Shown: positions 56,421 through 64,000 of the stretch, piece by piece
How the letters are laid out: each line of letters begins with the position of its first letter
Position numbering within the stretch: the first letter of the stretch is position 1
NCBI GenBank assembly: GCA_003971905.1
Contig: RSEE01000102.1
Coordinates: forward strand, 62,001-126,000
DNA: 64,000 nucleotides
Source of the DNA: Moniliella sp. 'wahieum'
Taxonomy: Eukaryota > Basidiomycota > Moniliellomycetes > Moniliellales > Moniliellaceae
Direction of reading: 5' to 3'
Translations under genes and position numbers: made by a program
The notes under the pieces: generated by a model
The model's input: the letters and a program-made list of their open reading frames with translations, nothing else
Told to the model about the DNA's origin: nothing
Database searches by the model: none

Positions 56421-57951
56421 CATGCCTGCCTCCGACGCTGGCTCCGACTCGTCCTACCGCTCCAGCGTGGGCCACGCGCCCGAGAACGAGGTGGAACTGC
56501 CGCTGAGCCGACTGCTGCGCGCGACCCGCATCCGCGCCGCCGCTCCCCCATCCGCGCTACGGCGACGACACGCTGGCCAGCTTGCAGCTCACGTCCACCA
56601 TCGCCTACTTCTGGACCAACATGCCTTCCAAGATGGCCCTGATGGCGCGCACCGAAACCGTGAGCAAGGAGGTGCTAGACCAGTTCGGCTCCACTCCCAT
56701 GGACGGTTCATCCCGTTTGCCTACCTGCACAACGACGAGGTCACCTTTGCTTCTTGGGCCAAGGTCCGCGCCGCGCTCGTGCGCGAGTGGGAAATCGATA
56801 CATCCCGCTGGGACGTATGGTTGAAAGGTACCGCCATACCCACTGCAATCACGGTCATTTCCAGCCAAGAGTCCTGGGAACTGTTCATGAAGGACGCGCT
56901 TGTCGGCTCAGCCGATAGCGCATGCACGCTCGAGCCTGGCTTTACTGTTGTTCTTGTGCCCGCAAAGCCGCCCACAAAGGAGCCCACAAAAGAACCCACA
57001 CCGCCCCCCGCGCCCGCTCCCGTGCCTGCAGTTCAAGTGCCACCGTACGTGCCCTTTCCATCCATTTTGCTCCTCGTCCTGCAGCTTCACTGACCCTGTC
57101 CCAGCACCGAACCTGTGTCCCCTCCCGCGCCTTCTGTGCGTGCCCTTGCGCCCCCGGCTCCGCACGCACCTGGCGCATGCACCGATGCGTTGATTGCCGC
57201 CGTGGCGCGTGTGGTGGACTTGCTTCCTACGTTGTACCTGTCCGGGCTGGGGAGCGTAGCTGCACCCGCCGCTGCTCCGATGGCCGGTGCGCCCACCGCT
57301 GCTCACGCTCACCCTACGCCCCGCCCTCCCGTTGCGCCGTCAGAACCCGGCCACCCAGACGACTACATCCCAGCGCGACAGCGCCGCCTCGGCTGGCACC
57401 CACACGGTCGAGGCAGCGGTACCGTCGGATGCGGCTGAGACGTCTTCGGACGCTGAGGTTCCCGTTGCGGAGGTACCTTGCGCGCCGACGGGCCCGACGC
57501 CCCTGCTGGGCGCGGCGGCCAACCTGGTCTCCTTGGTGGAAGGTATGGCCCGGTCGGGCGGGGCGGAACAGGCGACCCGTGCGCTCGGGCTGGTCGAGTC
57601 TTTGGTTTCGGGGTTGGCGGGGACGGGTACAAGTACGAGTACGAGTACGAGTACGGGGACAGGGACGGGGACAGGGCAACGGAACGGAGCCCAAGGTGGA
57701 GTCACACCTGGCCTGGCCCGGGCTGACTCGGACGATACGGACGCAACGAACGGGTTGGGAGGTGGAACGCGACCAGTCGCTCCTTCTGCGCCTGCTTCGG
57801 TCTCTGCGACCGGGGCAGCGTCCGGTCCAGCGTCTACGCCAGTCCCGCCATCTGCCCCGCGTCGGCCGCGTTGGACGGTGAGGCGGCCCCGAGCCCGTCG
57901 CCGCGCTCCGATTGGAGCGAGGACTATGTGGGTGTCGAGCCGGTTGACTGA
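56421..57951 (+). CDS. Unrecognised protein, Pro/Thr-rich with an acidic C-terminus
   Basis: ATG at 56421 gives MPASDAGSDSSYRSS. A folded-looking part follows in two frames: LQLTSTIAYFWTNMPSKMA, ARTETVSKEVLDQFG, RFIPFAYLHNDEVTFASWAK, VRAALVREWEIDTSRWDVWL, FTVVLVPAKPP. Then a Pro/Thr/Lys linker (PTKEPTKEP), an intron near 57045-57105, a helical stretch CTDALIAAVARVVDLLPTLY, a second helix LGAAANLVSLVEGMARSGG with LGLVESLVSGLAG, (Ser-Thr)/(Gly-Thr) repeats from GTACGA and GGGACA hexamers, and an acidic end SDWSEDYVGVEPVD. The N-terminal part resembles ubiquitin-like or PB1 folds only vaguely; I make no assignment. The final DYVGV within acids could be an Atg8-binding motif, a guess. Confidence 0.6.
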
Positions 57952-58038
57952 ATCTCCAACCCGGGGGGGTGACCGAAACGGTAAGTGCGGCGTCGGGCAG
58001 GGAGCGCCGCGGGAGGTCCGAGATTGGTGATGCTACTT

Positions 58039-58080
58039 GGCTGTTGGGTTTTGGGTTTTGGATTTTGGGGTTCGTTTGGG
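58039..58080 (+). repeat. Six-unit 7-bp array (GGGTTTT)
   Basis: GGCTGTT, GGGTTTT, GGGTTTT, GGATTTT, GGGGTTC, GTTTGGG. G/T-only for most of its length. Confidence 0.8.
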
Positions 58081-58125
58081 TTGGTTTGGTTTTTTGGCCC
58101 AGAAGAGCGCGGTGAGCTGTTCCGC

Positions 58126-58181
58126 TTCTTGATTGTTGGTTCTTGATTGTTGGTTCTTGGTTCTTGGTCCTTGGTTCGTGG
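58126..58181 (+). repeat. Eight-unit 7-bp array (TTCTTGG/TTGTTGG)
   Basis: TTCTTGA, TTGTTGG, TTCTTGA, TTGTTGG, TTCTTGG, TTCTTGG, TCCTTGG, TTCGTGG: unbroken 7-bp steps, the first four forming two 14-bp dimers. Confidence 0.85.
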
Positions 58182-59674
58182 GACCCATTTCAGTTGTTGG
58201 CTCGGCTCGGCTCGAGCGAGGCTATGGTCTCGCTCCTCTTTCTCCTCCTTTTCCTCCTCCGTTTCCTCCTCCTCTTCCTCCCTCTTTCAGTCCTGTCCAT
58301 TTCGCCTGGAATTCGACTATGCAATGGCACAGTATTGCTGTGGCTAGCGTGCCGCGGGCCTCGTGCAGCCGAGCTTGGTGCGGAGCGAAGGGCGGTGTTC
58401 TGATCAGGGTTTAGGAGAGCGTTGTTCTTTGGTTGAGTTGGTTGGCGCGATCGAGCCTCGGTCCTCGACGTCGGGATATGGAGACAATGCCTTGATCATA
58501 GAGATCGTCCGACCCTCCACCCGGGCCTCATTCGTCCTACACGGAACGTGCACTAGCTGCTCGGCGGCTGAAGCTCGTTGTTTCGTCGAGCCAAACGGGC
58601 GTGAACCGGAGCGGGACTGGCCGCACTAGGTGCGGCCCATGCCAGCCAATGCTCGCTCAATACTCAACGTTCACTGATAGCTCAATGTTCACCCACAGCC
58701 GAAAATAAGTTCACCACCCAACTAACCCTCCAGCCGCCCAACTGTGTGCGACCTGCTGCGTGGGCGCCATCTGGCATGGAATGCTCAGGTGGGCGACCAC
58801 CCCCCGCCCCGGCCCGGCGATCCGCACGAAACAAGTCCTGATCCCTCATGTACACTGTCTCCGCGCTTGCAAACGGGCTCTTGCGGAGAGAGGCAACGAC
58901 GATGACGATGGCGGCGGCGGACGGGAGAGTTCCTTTTTCTTGCTACTGTACACTCGTCTGCAGCACACTGCACCATCCCTCGAGGCAGACACGAACTAGC
59001 CGTTGCGCATGACGACCGTCATACAGGGCCCAGGGGGTTGGGCGTAGTCCCGCTAACATACATACATGATCAGCCAGTTCTACACCTCGGCCGCTCTTCG
59101 CCTAGTACTATTCAATTATTGAATGCCGTACAACGGTGTAACTGACCTGTATCTCATCTGCATCCGTTCCTTGTTGCCCAGGTACGCTCTGTGGGGCAAG
59201 GTATACTACGACAGACATTGTGCTTCGACCGAAATATCCTGCAACGGATACTTTTTTGTGCCAGCAAGCGAGCATGGCGTATGATACAGGTAAGCCCAGG
59301 GGAGGGGGGGGGGGGCGATTGCAGCACCGTTGTGGCCCTATGAACCGTGAGGAAAAGGTCGACTTTCCGGCACGGGGGGAAGGTGCATTTTGGTGCTAAT
59401 CCATGGACGGTGACGCGGGTGGGGGTAAGGGGGGGGCAGCCAAGGTGTCGAGCGTGGCTAGCACGACGGGGAGCACGGTGGGAGCCCAGAAGGAAGAGTA
59501 GTCCCCTACCCAAACAAAGAAAGAGAGAGGGAAGAAGAGCCCATCAAAAACCAGAACCGGGGAACCCAGGAAGATCGAGACAACGAACACGAAAGTGGCA
59601 GAGAAGAGGCCGAAGAAGCAAAGGGAGATGCAGAGGGGTGAGCCGCACGCCAAATGCGAATCGCAATCCGGTGC

Positions 59675-60163
59675 TTAGAGGAAGTGCCAGCCGATGGGGA
59701 AGACGCCCTGGTCCATGTCGCCCTCGTCGAGAGAGAAGAGGGCGGGGACATGTCCAACTGCCCTCGGCGCAGCCAGGGCAGAGGTCGACAATCGTGGCGA
59801 ATTGCCAGATGCCCTTTTGCTGGTTGAGAATGGCAATTTCCTTGCCGCAGGCTTCTTGGGTGTACTGCGGCGCGTTGAGAGCCACAACAAAGTCGGTGTT
59901 GGTGTTGGTCCACCCGCACGCCCCGCGACCAACCTCGAAAAAGGTGGCTTGGCCACTGTCCCACGGAAGGGTAAGTACATATGCGCACGAATGCCAAGAC
60001 CAGCAAGCACGATTGGCAGGGTGACACAGAGCCAAGGGAGGAAACTCAAAACGTACGCAAAGTGGCGCTTTCTCCAGCCGGCAGCGGGCTTGGCAATGGC
60101 GCGGCCGAGGCCGAAGGGCAAGAACGGCGGTGGCAGCAGCAGCAATCTTGGTGAAGCGCACAT
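59675..60163 (-). CDS. Secreted RlpA-like double-psi beta-barrel protein
   Basis: Small secreted protein of the expansin/cerato-platanin-like DPBB fold, common in fungal secretomes. The ATG at 60163 needs the following two bases (TG) removed to give MRFTKIAAAATAVLA, a clear signal peptide; as written, the frame is off. After GRAIAKPAAGWRKRHF an intron follows (GTACGT donor, about 59960-60057). The barrel: GQATFFEVGRGACGWTNTNT, DFVVALNAPQYTQEACGKEI, IWQFATIVDLCPGCAEGS, ALFSLDEGDMDQGVFPIGWHFL, stop at 59675. The GxACG, CGK and VDLCPGC motifs with paired cysteines fit the family. Length about 130 residues mature, as usual. Function is likely wall- or host-surface-related. Confidence 0.87.
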   Translation of the reverse strand: MCASPRLLLLPPPFLPFGLGRAIAKPAAGWRKRHFAYVLSFLPWLCVTLPIVLAGLGIRAHMYLPFRGTVAKPPFSRLVAGRAGGPTPTPTLLWLSTRRSTPKKPAARKLPFSTSKRASGNSPRLSTSALAAPRAVGHVPALFSLDEGDMDQGVFPIGWHFL

Positions 60164-61287
60164 GATGAAGAGTGGGGAAAAAAAGACAGAAAAGAAGAGG
60201 ACGCGAAGAGAAGGAAGCGAAGAGGACTGCTGGTGGGTTGGTGAGGGGAGAGGATTGCCCAAGCCCCGACCGTCGGGGGGTTTTATAGCAACGAGGGGCT
60301 ATACTGTACAGGCACTACGAGTTGCTTGTGGCACAAGCCTTGCTGCATGGGGAAGGGGGGGAGGGGGAAGAATCGAGGCACAGGGCTACGCCTGTGCACG
60401 GCGTGTCTTGCGCGAGGGGGGGAAGATGGATGAGACAAAAGGCGTTTTACGGCGGTACCCGGTACCTGAGGCTTTCTGAAGGAGGGGGCATCAGCCATCG
60501 ACCATCAGCCATGCGGTCTGAGATCTGAGATCTGAGAGGATGGGAAGAAATACGATTCTGTCGAATGGATGGCACGGCGTGTGGTGTGGTGGAGGTGTGG
60601 GACGGGGCGAGGGAGGCGAGTGCAGATCCAGCGCCTCGCGAGGGGCGGTGCGGCAGAGACACTTGGGAATGCCCGAATCAGGGCATCTCTAACTCCGTCG
60701 ATGGCGCCAGGTCGCAGGCAGGTGGCGGTGGCCGGCCAGGGGACGGCGAATCGGGTGAATCGTGAGTAGAGTCCCATCGGCCACACCCGAGACCAAAACC
60801 GGGGGGCCAGAGTGGGATAGATATACCCCGCCCCACCAAACGAGGGGGCTGCGCGCTGAGTCAGCTGAAATTTCAGGCTGAAATGTACAATGCCTACCCA
60901 CCCCCGATCCATCTGCAACATTTCAGCGCCTCTGCGCCACCGCGCCACTTACAGGCTGGCACTGCCCTTCCCACCCAGCGCGCTAGCCAACTCATCATCG
61001 ATCATCTCATCTCGGTTTGGTGCGTCGCCCGGTTTGGGGCGATAGCAAGCGTCTGGGCCGGGCAGCAGCCCAGTCACAGCCTTTCCGGCACAGTGCGATC
61101 CATCCAACCGCCGCAGCCGCCGCGGGGGCAGCCTCACCGGTCACCAGCCTGCCAGGCAATGAGCAACAGCATGGTGCTGTCCCGAGCGACCTCAGCGCAC
61201 TGGTATCAACCCCACTGCCCCTGTCGCCCTTCACTCGCCCTGAGCCCCCACCAACTCGTGGTTTTCTTTCTCTCCCCTCTCCAACAA
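60164..61287. other. Intergenic, no gene seen
   Basis: Contains a seven-unit 7-bp array (60489-60537) and a 12-bp palindrome CTGAAATTTCAG at 60865-60876, with part of it (GCTGAAAT) repeated at 60877-60884. The latter lies about 530 bp before histone H4. Confidence 0.55.
60489..60537 (+). repeat. Seven-unit 7-bp array (CATCAGC then TCTGAGA)
   Basis: CAT starts at 60489, 60496, 60503 and 60510, then TCTGAGA starts at 60517, 60524 and 60531. Two different unit sequences share one unbroken 7-bp phase. Confidence 0.85.
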
Positions 61288-61411
61288 GTGAGTCTTTCCT
61301 TCTTCTCTCGCTCGGTGCCCGCTGCCTTGCTCCCCTCGCTGAGCTCGTAGAGGACACTGGTGCTCCCCCCGCGTTCTCCTGTTGACAGCGCTGGCATTGC
61401 TTTGTGCGCAG
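61288..61411 (+). other. Probable 5' UTR intron of histone H4
   Basis: GTGAGT donor after CCAACAA at 61288 and a TTTGTGCGCAG acceptor ending at 61411, two bases before the H4 ATG. Confidence 0.55.
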
Positions 61412-61413
61412 CA

Positions 61414-61726
<313 letters not shown>

Positions 61727-63032
61727 AGGCGCCAGTGCGTTGCCTACTTGGCACTTCCCTTATTGTATTACTAGGCCCTTGGAAGTCTGCTTCCTCTATG
61801 AAGATGCTTCTGTCATGCGAGCTGTCGTGTCGGGTGCGCCTTCGACAGGCACTCAGTAGGTTGGTAGTGGTAGTGGTAGTGTTGTAGCCAGCGTCGCTTC
61901 GCAAGGCAGTGTGTCTGTTGGGGAGCACGAGCAGAGGTCAGTGTTGGGCCCGCTTGGAGCTCGAAGCTGGCCACCGCCACCTGCGTGTGCGGCGTCCAAC
62001 TGAAGATGGCCTGTTGACGAGATGGGGGTCGGACTCGCCACCCCTTCTCGGCAACAGCGTCCGGCACTGGCCCCCAGCCAGCATCCCCAGGGCAGCACAG
62101 GGGCAGCACAGCGGCCGGCCACGTCGCTGTGTGCTGTTACGTAATACCCCGAGGACAGGCCCGATGCGCTGACTGTGCGTGGTCTGGGTGACCGGTGAGC
62201 GGTGGGCTCCCTGCCGAAGACAGGCGCAGTGCCTGCACGCTCCGTTCGCGCGCCAGCAGTGGCCTAGTGGCCAGGGAGAGCGACCGGTGAGCGCCAGGGC
62301 GGGCGAGGCAAGCAACGCACGGCTGCGGGCCAGCCTGCTCTTCCACCACCACCGCTGTCTGTGCTGTGCGCGTCTCTGCCTCTCCAAGCATCGCAAATGG
62401 TCAGCATCCATCCGTCCATCCATCTGTCCATCCATCCCACCCGCTCCTCCCTTTCTCCTGAGCTCTGCTGCGCGTGGCCCGCGTCCATCGCCCGCTCGGC
62501 GCGTCGCGTGTGGCCTCCTGCGCCCCGCATGCAGCAGCCGTGGCCCCGCATCTGCCGGACGTGTGCTTGTGCTCGTCCGGCAGAGACACAACCCTCGCCC
62601 CCCCTGCTCTCACGCATGGACGTGGCCCAAGCGGTGTGTTGAGGTTGAGCGGCTGTCGGGGTCACAAGCGGTCCGTGTGCAGCCGGCCTTGCCGTCTCTC
62701 TCCTTTGAGTCCCGGCCCCGGGTGCTTGTGCTGCGTTTGGGACGTGAACTGCACGAGACTCCATGCGTGTCTGCTTGGTCGAGGGCAGCGGTCGACCAGG
62801 ACGCTGTCGGTCGACCGAAGCTGGACTGGGAAGCGCTGGTCTCACGCTAGCTAGACTAGGCGTGATAAAGCGGCGTCTCTCTTCTCAGCCTCCCCCTCAC
62901 TCCTCCCTTCCCAACCCTTTTCTCCTCCACTCCCCACCTCGACTTGAACTAACTCATCGTCTTGATGTCTGCTCGCTGTTTCCACTTGCTGTTTGATCCG
63001 CCCTGTCTACCGTTCCACCGCCTCAGTCCTCC
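61727..63032. other. Intergenic 1.3 kb, no gene seen
   Basis: Short simple repeats only: GGTGACC, GGTGAGC, GGTGGGC at 62187-62207 (7-bp steps) and CCATCCGT/CCAT units at 62406-62440. The last 150 bp is pyrimidine-rich and reads as the ALY/REF leader. Confidence 0.55.
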
Positions 63033-64000
63033 ATGAACATTGACAAGCGTACGCTATTTTCTCCATTTTCTCCTCACGTGCACTTGGCAGGCAACTGACA
63101 CGGGTATCCCAGCTCTCGACGAGCTGATCAAGGCCAACCCGTCCGCACCCAGGCGTCGCTCGTCCCGTGATGGGGGACGAAAACGGTCGTCGGCCTCACG
63201 TGCGCCTGTACCGGCTAGCCGAAACGCTCTCCCGCCGCGCCGCGCGTGCCGTTCCTCCGCGTGTGCCTATTGGCACCACGAGTGCTCCGGCTCCCCCCCG
63301 CCCCCGCTCCTCGTACGGCTCCTCGATCGGAAGCAAGATCATCCTCTCCAACCTGCCCACCGATGTGACCGAGGCGCAGGTACGGGAACTGTTTACCACG
63401 TCGGTAGGACCAGTGAAGAAAGTGGTGATGAGCTATCAGCAGAACGGAGTGTCGACGGGAACGTGCACGGTGATTTTTGACCAGGCGGCCGATGGCCAAA
63501 AGGCATATGATCAATTCAACAGTCGTCTCATTGACGGTACGCGTCCGCTTCGTGTGGAGGTGGTGGTGGTGGATTTCGCACAGGTACCGGTAACTACACC
63601 GTACGCGCCTCCCATTGTGCTTGGAGGCCCTCCGCGCGGCAGCCGTGGTGGTGCCCCTCGTGGTTCCCGCGGTGGCGCGCGGGAAAGTGGTCGTGACGGA
63701 CCGCGTGGGGGACCGCGCGGCGGACCCCGTGGCGGCTCAGCTCCCCGCCCGCACAAGACGCTCGAAGACCTGGATGCCGAGATGGACGACTACCTCAAAG
63801 CCGGTGCGGATGCATCCCGGAGGCCTAAGTCATCGTCGACCAACCGGATCCCCAGGCGACGTACGTTGCCCCCCCTAACCCCCCCCATTGGATCTGATCC
63901 ACGTTGGTCTCCAAACATAATTTGGCGTTGCTGCAGTGGGGGCTGCCTTCGACGTTGAGCCCGTTGTCCGGCCTTGGGCGACGGGACAAATGGTATCGTA
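63033..64000 (+). CDS. ALY/REF (Yra1/Mlo3-type) mRNA-export factor, right edge cut
   Basis: RNA-binding adaptor that links spliced mRNA and the TREX complex to the export receptor. Exon 1 is only 16 coding bases (ATG at 63033, MNIDK); intron 63049-63112 (GTACGC...CCCAG) joins to LDELIKANPS, giving the N-terminal box shared by ALY proteins. Arg/Ser-rich linker, one frame break near 63170, then the RRM: KIILSNLPTDVTEAQVRELF (RNP2), VKKVVMSYQQNGVSTGTCTV (RNP1 region), FNSRLIDGTRPLRVEVV. An RGG stretch follows (63640-63740: GGPPRGSRGG, GRDGPRGGPRGG) and the C-terminal helix KTLEDLDAEMDDYLKAG, which binds the helicase Sub2. A last intron starts with GTACGT at 63860 and ends at a CTGCAG near 63937; the frame stays open to the window end. 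Confidence 0.9.

Larger units (their letters stand above)
57952..59674. other. Intergenic 1.7 kb, no gene seen
   Basis: G/T-rich on the plus strand from 58020 to 58200 with two 7-bp arrays (separate entries); 58651-58673 has TCA at 58657, 58664 and 58671. A G-run of about 13 lies at 59302-59314. No reading frame is supportable. Confidence 0.55.

Noticed and set aside
58046-58066. GGGTTTT units as an internal telomere repeat
   Set aside because: Only three units, which vary, and the array fits the general 7-bp pattern; fungal telomeres usually carry TTAGGG.

Overview
The window reads as GC-rich fungal nuclear DNA, most likely from a basidiomycete (a smut-fungus relative is my best guess, from overall gene content only). 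The evidence is spliceosomal introns of about 55-225 bp, nearly all starting GTACG or GTAAG and ending CAG; a chitin synthase fused to a myosin motor and ending in a DEK-C domain; intron-containing nuclear tRNA genes; and single-copy eukaryotic housekeeping genes. Orthologues were assigned by eye from conserved motifs, so names are family-level unless stated otherwise.

Layout. 1-5.5 kb is a repeat-rich block: degenerate tandem repeats, a lone 3' scrap of a ribosomal protein S16 gene, and a minus-strand gene of unknown function with five 57-residue repeats. 5.9-18.1 kb is gene-dense: an extradiol dioxygenase (-), a MSI1/RbAp48-type WD40 histone chaperone (-), TIM50 (+), tRNA-Gly (-), the mitochondrial Hsp40 MDJ1 (+), an unrecognised coiled-coil protein (-) and the splicing factor SPP2 (+). 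18.1-24.7 kb is gene-poor, with tRNA-Asp and many 7-bp-periodic arrays. 24.7-37 kb holds a sedolisin protease, an amidohydrolase, eIF5A, an otubain deubiquitinase and an MFS transporter. 37.7-44.1 kb is the myosin-chitin synthase. 44.8-64 kb holds a 2OG-Fe(II) oxygenase, an Mpv17/Sym1 protein, an RNF126-like RING E3, CSN5, a B-type cyclin, a divergent EF-1alpha-like GTPase, an unknown protein, a secreted double-psi beta-barrel protein, histone H4 and an ALY/REF mRNA-export factor cut by the right edge.

How the genes relate. This is a set of housekeeping genes, not an operon-like cluster. Several pairs are divergent and share short promoters with CACGTG boxes: MSI1/TIM50, coiled-coil/SPP2, Mpv17/RING and cyclin/EF-1alpha-like. 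Functional themes are mitochondrial import and folding (TIM50, MDJ1, Sym1), ubiquitin and cell-cycle control (otubain, RING E3, CSN5, cyclin B) and cell-wall growth (chitin synthase).

Two general features matter to any user. First, almost every conserved gene, including histone H4, eIF5A and CSN5, is interrupted by isolated 1-2 base indels while its conserved residues are intact and frames are otherwise free of stops. I read this as uncorrected consensus error rather than mass pseudogenisation, and the CDS spans below cover the whole gene across these breaks. Second, intergenic DNA is dotted with short arrays whose units differ in sequence from place to place but share an exact 7-bp period, and the leaders of several genes carry CCA/CAC runs on the sense strand. 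These are the most unusual signals I found. No retrovirus-like, Polinton-like, IS or CRISPR element was recognised.
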